Below are positions 1 to 9,416 of a stretch of DNA of 40,575 nucleotides, in pieces; position 1 is the stretch's first letter; every line of letters begins with the position of its first letter. Under the pieces are notes generated by a model. It made no database searches. It worked only from the letters and a program-made list of their open reading frames with translations, and was not told where the DNA came from. The position numbers and the translations under genes were made by a program. The DNA is from Bog-793 sp035625025 (GTDB taxonomy: Bacteria; Actinomycetota; Acidimicrobiia; Acidimicrobiales; Bog-793), in assembly GCA_035625025.1 (NCBI GenBank), contig DASPQJ010000016.1:1-40575 (forward strand). The letters run 5' to 3'.

Positions 1-190
1 GCAGGATGTTGTCATTAAGAGCGGTGGCCCCGTGGATGGAACTGTCGTTGTCGACGATCGTTCCGCAGTGGGGGTAGAGCTGCCACAACCAGCGAGCGCA
101 ACCACTGCCACTAGCAACAATCCGACAATGCCGTGCCTAACAGATATCGACATTGTTTGGCGTGCTCCGGTTCGCCGTAAACACACAAAA

Positions 191-1039
191 CTAGTCGAGG
201 AGCTGAGCGATCTGCGTGTAACTCCACGGATACCGGGCAAGCCCTGCAGCCATCGCTGGAGTCGTTGGCTCGCCGTATCGCTTCGTGAGGGTCTGGTGCG
301 GGCGGCAGAAGTTGTAGTGCATAAAGTGAAGACTCACCGCGTAGGCGTGGTTCTCGACCTTCTTTGAGAAGGCGTTGGTCAGTCGGGTAAACCGCCTCAT
401 GCCCATCCGCATGGTGAGGTTCTGGCGCTCCACGAAGCTCGTTCCGACCTTGTCCATGTCGGGTCGGCCGGCGATCACGCGCTTGTCGGTCCCAATGCAC
501 GCTGACGGGCTGTAGCTGTGCTCCACGTCGGCGTCTGACCCGTAGAGCTTGTGGAGCACCGCGTAGTCGATGTTGTCACGGAACAGACTGTCGACGACGT
601 CGATGTAGAGGCGCAGACCGTCGGTCGTGAGCTGGATGCGGTGACTTGGGTCGATCCGTGAGCGCATGTCCGCGATGAAGGTGTAAGCGTCGGCCAGGGT
701 GCGCTCGCCTACCAGCCAGCTCGGGGCGAGCTTCGTGTCCGAGTCGATAGCTACCCACGTCCAAACATCGCCGTAGCCAGGGGTGTCCTGGAATTCGTCG
801 GGGACGTTCTTCTGCTTGGCGTAGCAGAACGACCAGATCTCGTCGCACTCCATCCTCGTCGGCCGCAGGTTCCTGAACGCCGCGTCCTGGTACTCGGCAC
901 AAGCCTGGCCGAGATCTACCAAGAGCTTTGTGACGGTGTTCTTCGCTACGCCGGTTACCCAGACGATGGACCGGATCGACATCCCCTCGCAGAGAAGGGA
1001 AACGACTTGGCCTCTGCGTTCTGTGTTCAACCTGTTCAT
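191..1039 (-). CDS. IS1-family-type DDE transposase
   Basis: Transposase of the IS1-like type that has an N-terminal helix-turn-helix and a DDE nuclease core. It would cut and join transposon ends on DNA. Seen: an N-terminal HTH-like stretch (VAKNTVTKLL), then the family landmarks CDEIWSFCYAKQKN, TTDGLRLY and VERQNLTMRMGMRRFTR, and the C-terminal HFMHYNFCRPH block. From ATG 1039 it is 282 aa, about full length, with no break. An upstream ATG (1048) and a TTG (1078) are in frame; I chose 1039 because the family usually begins MNxLxxxxR. The start lies in AT-rich sequence unlike the rest of the window. I could not find convincing terminal inverted repeats, so the element's ends are undefined and the gene may be an isolated remnant or a domesticated copy. 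Confidence 0.85.
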   Translation of the reverse strand: MNRLNTERRGQVVSLLCEGMSIRSIVWVTGVAKNTVTKLLVDLGQACAEYQDAAFRNLRPTRMECDEIWSFCYAKQKNVPDEFQDTPGYGDVWTWVAIDSDTKLAPSWLVGERTLADAYTFIADMRSRIDPSHRIQLTTDGLRLYIDVVDSLFRDNIDYAVLHKLYGSDADVEHSYSPSACIGTDKRVIAGRPDMDKVGTSFVERQNLTMRMGMRRFTRLTNAFSKKVENHAYAVSLHFMHYNFCRPHQTLTKRYGEPTTPAMAAGLARYPWSYTQIAQLLD

Positions 1040-1166
1040 ACTGACCATTATACTTGAGTAGCTATCATTGTCAAGCAAAATATGTTAATTTAGCGTACTA
1101 GAACCCTTGGGAGGACGTTATATTCCAAGGATGGAAATAACGACAACGAGTAAGAGATGATAGTTC

Positions 1167-2342
1167 GTGGACACTGAAGCACTTGCGCAGAGTCCCGTGG
1201 GACGACTAGTCCCGGTCCACGGAAATGACGCCAGATATGGCAACTTTGCCTATCTCGCGTTCCTTCCGGAACCGTTGCCGGAGGAACCTCTGGGCATCAC
1301 CTCCAAGACCTGGACGGCTGTGACGGAGGCGTGTGCTGCCCTCGCCCGTCTTGACCAGGCGTGCAGACAACTCGCCGATCCTGAGTTGTTGATACGCCCC
1401 GCGCTATGGAGAGAGGCCCTCGACAGTTCTGCCCTGGAAGGTACGTATGGGTCGCTTCCCGAACTACTGGAGGCTCAGTTGCCCAGTAGTCTATTCGCCT
1501 CGCCAGAGATGACCGAGATCCGAGCTTACGAACGCGTCGCTGTGCAAACCCTCGAGATGGTCAAGAACCAGCCGATAACTCCGGGCCTTCTGGCTCAGGC
1601 GCAGACGGAGCTGTTCCGCGACGCGCGGAAGCAGCCGCAAGATCTAGGGCGGATACGCCGGTATCAGGTCTGGATCGGGCCCGAGGACTCGCGCATTGAG
1701 GATTCGAGATTTGTTCCACCCCCGGGAGATGACCGTCTCGTATCGGCGATGGATGCCTGGCAGGAGTGGATTGAAACACCTCACGATCTTCCGCCTGTCC
1801 TGCGAGCCGCGATGGCTCACTACCAGTTCGAGACCTTGCACCCGTTTGGCGACGGTAATGGTCGCATTGGGCGGCTCTTTATCGTGCTGTATCTGCTGCG
1901 CTCGGATGCCTTGCACTATCCCGCGCTCACCGTGTCTCCATGGTTTCTGAAGAGAAGAACCGAGTACCAGGATCAACTCTTCTCAGTCAGCGCGACCGGG
2001 GATTGGAACCCATGGGTTATGTTCTTCAGCCAAGCCGTTCGTGAACAGTGCATGTCACTGATCGTCGGCGCCAATCGGCTGACGGAGTGGCTCGAAAGCT
2101 CACGGGCGGCGTTGAACGAACGGCACTGGACCGGTGCAATCCACAGGTTGTTGGAGGATCTGACGGAGTGGCCAGTCGTGACGATTTCATTCGCTGCCAA
2201 GAAGTATCACGTTACGCAGATGACCGCGACCCGAATGATTGATCACCTGGTAGATGTTGGAATACTCAGAGAGTTGACCGGTCAAACGTACGGGAGACGG
2301 TTCGGCGCTACCGGGGTCATGGATATCGTCGAGGCGATCTAG
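1167..2342 (+). CDS. Fic-domain protein (AMPylase-type), class II self-inhibited
   Basis: Fic enzymes usually transfer AMP from ATP to hydroxyl side chains of target proteins. The 391-aa protein has the Fic N-terminal domain, a canonical HPFxDGNGRxGR active-site motif (about residues 225-236, intact catalytic His) and a C-terminal winged-helix-like region (about 315-385). The segment SSALEG (87-92) fits the inhibitory (S/T)xxxE(G/N) helix placed N-terminal to the Fic core, so it is probably auto-inhibited rather than needing a separate antitoxin. The GTG start is the first in frame and is preceded by AT-rich DNA with a TATATT box at 1119-1124. It sits between a transposase and a convergent small basic protein, so horizontal acquisition is plausible. 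Its target is unknown. Confidence 0.9.
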   Translation: MDTEALAQSPVGRLVPVHGNDARYGNFAYLAFLPEPLPEEPLGITSKTWTAVTEACAALARLDQACRQLADPELLIRPALWREALDSSALEGTYGSLPELLEAQLPSSLFASPEMTEIRAYERVAVQTLEMVKNQPITPGLLAQAQTELFRDARKQPQDLGRIRRYQVWIGPEDSRIEDSRFVPPPGDDRLVSAMDAWQEWIETPHDLPPVLRAAMAHYQFETLHPFGDGNGRIGRLFIVLYLLRSDALHYPALTVSPWFLKRRTEYQDQLFSVSATGDWNPWVMFFSQAVREQCMSLIVGANRLTEWLESSRAALNERHWTGAIHRLLEDLTEWPVVTISFAAKKYHVTQMTATRMIDHLVDVGILRELTGQTYGRRFGATGVMDIVEAI

Positions 2343-2348
2343 CAGCGA

Positions 2349-2588
2349 CTATTTACTTCGGCCCCATCGAGATTTCGCGGCCCTTCTTGCTATCTCCGAC
2401 CGTTCCTCCGCGGTCAGCTTCGCTGCTCGCGCTTTCCCACCTTTCTTGCCACCAAGCCGCCCCAACTCCACGGCCGCTGGGTTCTTCCCCTCGTATGGGT
2501 CTGGCTCCGGTTTGTCGCTCGTCGCCTGGTCCACGATGGCCCGAGCCATCGCATTCATGTCACGGGGCTTGCTTGACCGCTTTGGCAT
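2349..2588 (-). CDS. small basic GGKKGGKA-motif protein
   Basis: A 79-aa, Lys/Arg/Ala-rich protein with a central GRLGGKKGGKARAAKL stretch followed by a short helix (TAEERSEIARRAAKSRW). Small proteins of this type are widespread in actinobacteria and other bacteria; their basic character suggests nucleic-acid contact, but no function is established that I can name. The ATG has a good ribosome site (GGAG, 5-8 nt upstream). It converges on the Fic gene with only 6 bp between stops, and a 15-bp perfect palindrome lies 46 bp upstream of its start. It could be related to stress-type KGG repeat proteins. Confidence 0.7.
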   Translation of the reverse strand: MPKRSSKPRDMNAMARAIVDQATSDKPEPDPYEGKNPAAVELGRLGGKKGGKARAAKLTAEERSEIARRAAKSRWGRSK

Positions 2589-2633
2589 GACTCCAGAGTA
2601 CCGAAGGGACCAGCGCGTGCCCAGCTATCTGTC

Positions 2634-2648
2634 GGGTCAGACTGACCC
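2634..2648. promoter_or_regulatory. 15-bp perfect palindrome, candidate operator
   Basis: GGGTCAG-A-CTGACCC is a perfect 7-1-7 inverted repeat. It lies 46-60 bp upstream of the ATG of the small basic protein (2588, minus strand), where a promoter would be. There is no T-tract, so a terminator is less likely. No regulator for it is obvious in the window. The rest of 2589-2817 shows nothing else I recognise. Confidence 0.35.
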
Positions 2649-2817
2649 ACTACCCCCGCCCGGCGAGCTGGCGAGTGGGCGCCGGACCGCCCGGTGGCCC
2701 GGCTGGGATCCGCCGCCGGTCGAAACTTTGATCCGGGGGAGGGAGATGGCTCCGAACGTCCCGTGGGAGTTCCCACCCCCGGCCGCGAGCCGCGCCGGAG
2801 TCTTTCCAAGTCCCTTC

Positions 2818-3510
2818 TCAGTCCTTCGAGGGGGCCCGAACTAAGACGGGACGCGCGGGGAGGGTGTTGTCGATCACGACATCAGCGGTGTCTTCGGGGT
2901 GGCACGTTTCGAGGTAGAGCTTCTCGCCTGGGATGTATCGTGCCCGATAGCGCGCGGCGGCGGCCTCCGAGGATCCGAACCGTTCGGCGTCCCGCGCTAC
3001 CGCTCGGCGGAGGACCTCTCTGAAGTCGACGACCAAGAAGATGACGAGGTCCCACGCGCCAGCCAACTCAGGTCGCTGCAGGAAGATCCCGTCGAACAAG
3101 AGAATCACGTTCCTGTCGATCCTTTTTCGCTTCGCTCGAACGGGAGCGTCGAGGTGTGCGTCGAAGACCCGCGACCGACAGACGCACGAACCGCCCGGTC
3201 CAAGAGGGTCGAGAAGTTCCCGCCGGAGCGCGGCGTAATCGAAAGAGTCGAAGAAGAAGCCTTCTGGCGATTGGTCGCCCCGGTCCAGCCGCAGCGCACG
3301 CGGAAGATGGAAGCCGTCGATCGAAGCCCGCAGAACCTGACGTCGTTTGGTCCGTAGCGACGAGGCCATCTCATCGGCAAGTGTCGTCTTGCCGGCCGTG
3401 TCCACTCCGTCAATTCCAACTCGGAGCGGCCGATCCTCGAGTCGTCGGGAGACGACCAGCCGGGAGAGGTAGTCGACGAGGTCCCAGCGGTCGAGTTGAC
3501 GTCCGGTCAT
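2818..3510 (-). CDS. uridine kinase-like P-loop nucleoside kinase
   Basis: A 230-aa P-loop phosphotransferase resembling uridine/cytidine kinase and related small-molecule kinases. Walker A is GIDGVDTAGKT (about 33-43); the downstream SIDGFHLPR segment matches the uridine-kinase substrate loop (DGFHxPR), and VILLFDGIFL is the Walker B-like strand. The C-terminal half has the RY...Y...P pattern usual for these kinases. It probably phosphorylates a nucleoside or a related metabolite in the cytosol, though the exact substrate cannot be read from sequence. It is the last gene of a minus-strand series GNAT - hydrolase - kinase; 128 bp separates it from the hydrolase, with no recognisable element in between. 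Confidence 0.82.
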   Translation of the reverse strand: MTGRQLDRWDLVDYLSRLVVSRRLEDRPLRVGIDGVDTAGKTTLADEMASSLRTKRRQVLRASIDGFHLPRALRLDRGDQSPEGFFFDSFDYAALRRELLDPLGPGGSCVCRSRVFDAHLDAPVRAKRKRIDRNVILLFDGIFLQRPELAGAWDLVIFLVVDFREVLRRAVARDAERFGSSEAAAARYRARYIPGEKLYLETCHPEDTADVVIDNTLPARPVLVRAPSKD

Positions 3511-3638
3511 GGCGAGTTCGTCGGCGTCACATCGGAGCGGCCCCGGGGACGCGGCGCCAGGATCGAAAGGAGTGAGAACCCACGGACGTTCGTCTGTCGC
3601 ATCGGGACGCGGTCCGCTTCCTCCGATGAGTCGCCTCG

Positions 3639-4334
3639 CTAAGCATGCAACAAGACGTCCAGGCAGCGCCGCCTCTCGGCCATCAAAAAGAACAGATGCC
3701 CCCCGGAAAAGGGAACCAGTCGGGCACCCGGGATCAGCCGTTGCAGCAGCTCAGCCTGTGAGAAGGGGGCGGTTCGGTCCTTTTTTCCGTGCAGGATCAA
3801 GGTCGGGACGCTGATCTCGGGAAGTCGGGCGGTGCAGTCGTATCTGAGGGACGCGGCCCGTTGCCGCCGGAATGCCTGGCGAGGCTGGGGATATCTGCCC
3901 CTCATCCGCGGAAGCCAACGGAGTGGATACGCCAAGCGCATCGGCAGGGACAGGTGGACCCTGCCCCGGGAGCTCGCTTGGGTGCTCACGAGGCTCAGCT
4001 GCGACACGCGATCTCTGTGACGAAGAGCGATGTCGAGGGCGATCTTGCCACCCATCGAAACGCCGACGAGGTGGGCCCTCCCGATGCCGACGATGTCCAT
4101 CAGCCTGACGGTGTCGTCCGCCATCATCTCGATCGAATACGGGGAGTCCGGCTTGTCCGTGCGTCCCGCACCCCGATTGTCGAAGGAGAGAACCCGGAAC
4201 CCGGTCGACAAGGCCTCGACGAGAAACGGGTACTCGGAGATGTCGGCGGCGAGACCCAAGATCAAGACCAGAGGCTTACCGTCTCCGTGGAGCTCGTAGT
4301 ACATCGCGAGCCCCCCGGTGTCGGCGTACGGCAT
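3639..4334 (-). CDS. alpha/beta-fold hydrolase
   Basis: A 231-aa serine hydrolase of the alpha/beta superfamily. Seen: the oxyanion/HG-like N-terminal region (LVLILGLAADISEY), DNRGAGRTDKP, the nucleophile elbow GVSMGG (Ser near residue 93), the acid loop LILHGKKDRTAP and the catalytic His in FSGGHLFF. The lid region (about 125-155) is short and Arg-rich, and the whole protein is somewhat shorter than the usual 260-280 aa. Substrate is unknown; relatives include esterases and enol-lactone or haloperoxidase-like enzymes. The ATG at 4334 begins a standard MPYADTGGLAMYYE N-terminus. It starts 26 bp after the GNAT gene on the same strand, so the two are probably one transcript. Confidence 0.85.
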   Translation of the reverse strand: MPYADTGGLAMYYELHGDGKPLVLILGLAADISEYPFLVEALSTGFRVLSFDNRGAGRTDKPDSPYSIEMMADDTVRLMDIVGIGRAHLVGVSMGGKIALDIALRHRDRVSQLSLVSTQASSRGRVHLSLPMRLAYPLRWLPRMRGRYPQPRQAFRRQRAASLRYDCTARLPEISVPTLILHGKKDRTAPFSQAELLQRLIPGARLVPFSGGHLFFLMAERRRCLDVLLHA

Positions 4335-4360
4335 GGCGGAAGATCAGGCCCTTTTTCGAG

Positions 4361-4804
4361 TCACGATTCGAGGTTGAAGCGATAGACGTTCGTCTCCCGT
4401 CGCGCGAAACCGAGTCGTTCGTAGAGCCGGTTCGCCTCCGACCGTGACGGGCGGGAGGTGAGATCGACCGTTCGGCATCCGGTCTCGGCGGCGAGCCTGA
4501 GGGCGGCACCGATGAGCTGTGACGCGACACCCTGTCCACGGTGAGCGGGATCGACGACGACGTCTTCAATCCAGGCGCGTCGACCCGTCGGGACGGCGAA
4601 CCTCGCGAGCGACAACGTGCCGACGATCCGGCCATCAGCGCGCGCGACGAAGATCGTCGCCGTGCCGGAGGAGGCGAGATCTCTCAACTCGGCGGGGTCG
4701 GGCGGACGCGCCGACGAAAGGTGGGGGAGGATGCTGGCGAGGGCGGTCGCGTCCTCGGCGGTCGGATCGCGCAGCACTTCCACGGTGATCTCGGGCTGTG
4801 GCAT
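4361..4804 (-). CDS. GNAT-family N-acetyltransferase
   Basis: A 147-aa acetyl-CoA-dependent N-acetyltransferase. Motif A is clear: VVVDPAHRGQGVASQLI, with the pyrophosphate-binding RGQGVA at about 89-94; the C-terminal LYERLGFARRETNVYRF is the usual motif B. The acceptor is not predictable. Start: ATG 4804. A TACGCT -10 box ends 8 nt upstream, so the mRNA is probably leaderless or nearly so; there is no Shine-Dalgarno sequence. It is likely the first gene of the minus-strand group and is divergent from the PAC2 gene. Confidence 0.88.
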   Translation of the reverse strand: MPQPEITVEVLRDPTAEDATALASILPHLSSARPPDPAELRDLASSGTATIFVARADGRIVGTLSLARFAVPTGRRAWIEDVVVDPAHRGQGVASQLIGAALRLAAETGCRTVDLTSRPSRSEANRLYERLGFARRETNVYRFNLES

Positions 4805-4812
4805 CGCCGTCG

Positions 4813-4818
4813 AGCGTA
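4813..4818 (-). promoter_or_regulatory. -10 box of GNAT gene (near-leaderless)
   Basis: On the minus strand this reads TACGCT (TANNNT type), 8 nt before the ATG at 4804. Transcription would start at or one base before the start codon. No good -35 is visible. Confidence 0.4.
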
Positions 4819-4863
4819 CCGAAGCGCACCGGCAGGGCGCCGAAGGGTCCGGGTCCGCGCCGT

Positions 4864-4888
4864 TAGGCTGAACGACGACCGGGGGAGG
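4864..4888 (+). promoter_or_regulatory. -10 box and ribosome site that set the PAC2 gene start
   Basis: TAGGCT (4864-4869) is a TANNNT -10 candidate and GGGGGAGG (4881-4888) is a strong Shine-Dalgarno. The SD touches the first in-frame GTG (4888) but stands 5 nt before the next one (4894), which decides for 4894. Confidence 0.45.
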
Positions 4889-4893
4889 TGACG

Positions 4894-5796
4894 GTGGGGA
4901 ACGTCCGGAGGGGCCGGGCGAGGTTTCGCCCGTTCCGGTTCATCTCGCGCCGCGGCGTCGCCAAGGCGGTTCGCCTCTCGGGTCGCCCGCACCTCGACCG
5001 TCCGCCGATGGTGGTTGCCTTCGAGGGTTGGAATGACGCCGCCGAGGCGGCTTCGTGCGCTGTCTCCCATCTCGCCCGGACCTGGCAGGCCGCGCCCCTC
5101 GCCGAGATCAACCCGGAGGAGTTTTTCGACTTCACCGTGGCGCGGCCGCAGGTAACCGTCGTCGAGGGGCTTGTACGCCAGATCTCCTGGCCCGCCACCG
5201 TCTTTTCGGTCGCCCCCGGGGCGCCCGACGTCGTTCTCGCAAGCGGACCGGAGCCCCAGCTGCGCTGGCGTGCCTACTGCGACGCCTTCGTCGAGCTCGC
5301 GCTCGCCCTGCGGACCAAGCAGGTCGTCCTCCTCGGCGCCTACCTCGCCGAGGTGAAGCACTCGAGGCCGGTTCCCCTGGCCGCCACGGCGAGCGACGCC
5401 GCGATGATGGGGTCGCCGAGCCCCGCCCTGTCGCGCTATGAGGGACCGACTGGCATCGTCGGCGCGCTCGGCGCCGCCTTCGCCGCAGCTAGGGTCCCGA
5501 CGATCTCGATCTGGGCCAGTGTTCCGTGCTACTCGATCCCGGTTTCCGCCAAGGCCGCGCTCGCCCTCGCCGATGCCGCAGCCCGGACGGTCGGTCGCCC
5601 CGCGGATTTCGCTGAGCTCACCGCGGAAGCTCTCGAGTACGAGCGCCGGATGGACGAACTCGTCGCGACGGACGAGACCGTCGCCGCCTATGTCGCACGC
5701 CTCGGCAGGAACGAGGACGCCTCCGCGCCGGAGGGGTCGCTCGAGGGACTGACCGACGAGATCGAGCGCTATCTGCGGGACGAGCCGTCAGGTTAG
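4894..5796 (+). CDS. PAC2-family protein
   Basis: A 300-aa member of the PAC2 family (proteasome-assembly-chaperone fold), common in actinobacteria; its biochemical role there is not settled. The hallmark N-terminal block RPPMVVAFEGWNDAAEAAS is present, followed by the LLGAYLAEVKHSRP region and the SIWASVPCYSI strand typical of the family. The C-terminal 60 residues are acidic and probably helical. Start chosen at GTG 4894 because GGGGGAGG lies 5 nt upstream; a GTG two codons earlier overlaps the SD. A 45-nt gap separates it from the small Cys-rich protein downstream, which is probably co-directional rather than coupled. Confidence 0.88.
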   Translation: MGNVRRGRARFRPFRFISRRGVAKAVRLSGRPHLDRPPMVVAFEGWNDAAEAASCAVSHLARTWQAAPLAEINPEEFFDFTVARPQVTVVEGLVRQISWPATVFSVAPGAPDVVLASGPEPQLRWRAYCDAFVELALALRTKQVVLLGAYLAEVKHSRPVPLAATASDAAMMGSPSPALSRYEGPTGIVGALGAAFAAARVPTISIWASVPCYSIPVSAKAALALADAAARTVGRPADFAELTAEALEYERRMDELVATDETVAAYVARLGRNEDASAPEGSLEGLTDEIERYLRDEPSG

Positions 5797-5840
5797 GGCG
5801 GTTGCGCTCACGACCCCGAGCGCGCGTGCGACGATGGTCC

Positions 5841-6038
5841 ATGCCCGTACGCGAAGACTGTCGCCACTACGTCATGCAGACGGTGCGCGGTGCCGAGCGA
5901 GTGGAGCGGTGCCAGCTCGGCGTCAACGAACAGTTCCCTTTCGCCTGTCCGGACGGCTGCGTCTTCCACGAGAAGCGCAGCACGTCGTCGGCCGGTTGGA
6001 GCGTCGCCCACGAGGTGGAGGACCCGCCGACTCCTTAG
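5841..6038 (+). CDS. 65-aa Cys-rich conserved small protein
   Basis: A 65-aa protein beginning MPVREDCRHY and containing four cysteines (positions 7, 23, 50 region as CPDGC) plus His, which suggests a small metal-binding fold. I recognise the pattern as a recurrent small actinobacterial protein next to PAC2-type genes, but know no function. Start: ATG 5841 begins the conserved part; an upstream in-frame TTG (5802) would add 13 low-complexity Arg-rich residues without a ribosome site. It lies downstream of PAC2 on the same strand and converges on larE with 24 bp between stops. Confidence 0.6.
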   Translation: MPVREDCRHYVMQTVRGAERVERCQLGVNEQFPFACPDGCVFHEKRSTSSAGWSVAHEVEDPPTP

Positions 6039-6062
6039 GGTCGGCGGTGACGCGGTGCCCTT

Positions 6063-6902
6063 CTATCGGCCAGCCGCGGCCCGGCCGACAGAAGCGTTCT
6101 CAAGGGCCGTCCGGCTGAGGTTGCCCGATCGGAACCCCTCGAGGTCGAGCGTGGCGCGGCGATAGCCGGCTGACCGGACCGCCTCGACGACGGACTCGCG
6201 CACTTCGAGCGCCCGACCGAGCTCGTCGAGGCCGAGTTCGATGCGCGCGCTGTCGCCGTAGTGACGGACGCGCACGACGCGGAACCCGAGGGCGTGCAGC
6301 GCCGACTCCGCCCGCTCGACCTGGTCGAGCACGTCGAGCGTGACGCGGGTGCCGTGCGGGACGCGCGAAGCGAGGCACGCCGCGGCCGGTTTGTCCCAAG
6401 TGCGCAGGCCGAGCTGCCGGGAGAGCTCCCGCACCGCGAGTTTGGTCAGCCCGGCGCCGACGAGGGGGAAGACGGCGCCACGTTCGCGCGCCGCGGCCTG
6501 GCCCGGCCGGTAGTCGGCGAGGTCATCGAGGTTGACGCCGAGCGCGATCGCGGCGCCCTCTTTGCGTGCCGGGCCGGCGAGCACGTCCATGAGCTCGCGT
6601 TTGCAGTGGTAGCAGCGGTCGAGGTCGTTGCGGGTGTAGGACTCGTCATCAAGCTCGTTCGTCTCGACGACGAGGTGCCGGAGCCCCCACTCGCTGGCGA
6701 GCGCCCGGCAGTCCGCGAGCTCGTCGCGCGCCAGCGAGGGCGACGAGGAGGTCACGCAGAGGACCCGCCGCGGGCCGAGCTTCCGGTTGGCGACGAACGC
6801 GAGAAACGCCGAGTCGGCGCCCCCCGAGAAGGCGACGATGACGCGTCCAAGCCCGTGGAGCACGCCTTCCAGGCGGCTGAGCCCAGGAGCTCGGGTCGTC
6901 AC
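6063..6902 (-). CDS. larE: LarE-type ATP-dependent sacrificial sulfur transferase
   Basis: LarE adenylates the carboxylates of pyridinium-dicarboxylate mononucleotide and donates sulfur from its own cysteine to build the nickel-pincer cofactor of lactate racemase-type enzymes. The 279-aa protein carries the PP-loop SGGADS (about 26-31), the DRCYHCKREL block (95-104), and AACLASR with Cys at residue 176, the same number as the sacrificial Cys of the Lactobacillus plantarum enzyme. The GTG start (6902) overlaps the stop of chdC as GTGA, so translation is coupled. The open frame runs far upstream but that part is a shadow of chdC. No larB, larC or racemase is in the window, so the client enzyme lies elsewhere or the protein has another sulfur-transfer role. 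Confidence 0.88.
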   Translation of the reverse strand: MTTRAPGLSRLEGVLHGLGRVIVAFSGGADSAFLAFVANRKLGPRRVLCVTSSSPSLARDELADCRALASEWGLRHLVVETNELDDESYTRNDLDRCYHCKRELMDVLAGPARKEGAAIALGVNLDDLADYRPGQAAARERGAVFPLVGAGLTKLAVRELSRQLGLRTWDKPAAACLASRVPHGTRVTLDVLDQVERAESALHALGFRVVRVRHYGDSARIELGLDELGRALEVRESVVEAVRSAGYRRATLDLEGFRSGNLSRTALENASVGRAAAGR

Positions 6903-7645
6903 CGGGTCACCGGCGACCGGCCGGTCGGGCGGAGCGCGGCGAGGATCTCGGCAGGGGACTTGACCATCCCCGCGACGAAGGGACCGAACTCGGCGTAGCG
7001 AGCCGAGGCTTCGTCGTAACGCATCGCGTAGACGCACGACTTGATGTCGTCGAACGTAGCGGCGAACAGCGTCACGCCCCACTCCCAGTCGTCGAGTCCT
7101 GACGAGCCGGTGACGAGCTGGAGCACTCGACCGCGGAAGATGCTCCCGACCTTGCCGTGGCTCACCATCATCCGGAGTCGCTCTTCGTAGGACAGGCGGT
7201 ACCAGTTCTTGTCGCCATCGCGGCGCCGTGACATCGGGTAGAAGCAAAAAGCGGGCATCTTCGCCGGCGGAATCTTCGGGCGCAGGCGCGCCTTCTTCGC
7301 CGCGTCGGGGACGTGCTTGGCGTACTCGGACACCTCGGTGAGCGAGACGTAGGAGTACTTCGGGGTGCACCCGGCCTGGCGCAGCTCGGTCTGGAGTTGC
7401 CGGAGACGCTCGAACGACGGGCCGAGCGCGAGGACCCCGAGGTCGGCCTTGTGACCGATGATCTCAGCCGTGACGACTTCGTAGCTATCCGCCCGGCAGG
7501 TGGTGAGCGCGGACTGCACGGCGCCGGTCTCGGTGTCGGCGGCAACGTCGCAGAACAGGTGTAAGACCGCCCATCCCGGGGCGCGTTCGGTGCCGGGGGA
7601 TGCGTCGGACTGCTGGTCGGACAGGTTGGCGACCTGGTTCGTCAC
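6899..7645 (-). CDS. chdC: coproheme decarboxylase ChdC (HemQ)
   Basis: Last enzyme of the coproporphyrin-dependent heme pathway used by Gram-positives: oxidative decarboxylation of coproheme III to heme b with peroxide. The 248-aa chlorite-dismutase-fold protein shows the conserved FYPMSRRR (catalytic Tyr region), KNWYRLSYEERLRMMVSHG (proximal His) and LVTGSSGLDDWEWGVTLFA blocks, then MRYDEASARYAEFGPF. The first 22 residues are variable. GTG start at 7645, with a TAGACT -10 box ending 7 nt upstream and no ribosome site: a leaderless start. larE follows in the same mRNA with a 4-nt overlap. No other heme gene is in the window. Confidence 0.92.
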   Translation of the reverse strand: MTNQVANLSDQQSDASPGTERAPGWAVLHLFCDVAADTETGAVQSALTTCRADSYEVVTAEIIGHKADLGVLALGPSFERLRQLQTELRQAGCTPKYSYVSLTEVSEYAKHVPDAAKKARLRPKIPPAKMPAFCFYPMSRRRDGDKNWYRLSYEERLRMMVSHGKVGSIFRGRVLQLVTGSSGLDDWEWGVTLFAATFDDIKSCVYAMRYDEASARYAEFGPFVAGMVKSPAEILAALRPTGRSPVTR

Positions 7646-7651
7646 GCGGCA

Positions 7652-7657
7652 AGTCTA
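7652..7657 (-). promoter_or_regulatory. -10 box of chdC (leaderless promoter)
   Basis: Reads TAGACT on the minus strand, exactly 6 nt before the GTG at 7645. This places +1 at the start codon. The -35 region is not recognisable. Confidence 0.55.
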
Positions 7658-7693
7658 CGGCGCACGTCAAAAGGACCTTCCGGGTGACGACCC

Positions 7694-7729
7694 CGACCCG
7701 ACCGGGGGCGTCCACCCGCGGTCGGGTCG
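7694..7729 (-). terminator. GC-rich hairpin downstream of groEL
   Basis: An 11-bp perfect inverted repeat (CGACCCGACCG / CGGTCGGGTCG) with a 14-nt loop, about 25 bp after the groEL stop. It has no T-tract directly behind it, so it is a GC-rich hairpin that may end groEL transcripts only partly. chdC starts beyond it. Confidence 0.45.
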
Positions 7730-7754
7730 CGCGTTGCGCCGAGGTCGTGCTCTT

Positions 7755-9377
<1,623 letters not shown>

Positions 9378-9416
9378 CTCGGATGTCCTCCCTTGGCTGC
9401 TCGGGTCGTCCGAGCG

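Noticed and set aside
32..367. 111-aa plus-strand ORF at the left edge
   Set aside because: It overlaps the transposase antisense and has no recognisable features.
40..1140. Terminal inverted repeats of the transposase
   Set aside because: Only a 7-bp match (GACAATG) was found between the two flanks, not enough to call IS ends.
6903..7370. N-terminal extension of larE
   Set aside because: It is a shadow of chdC in another frame; the GTGA overlap gives the real start.
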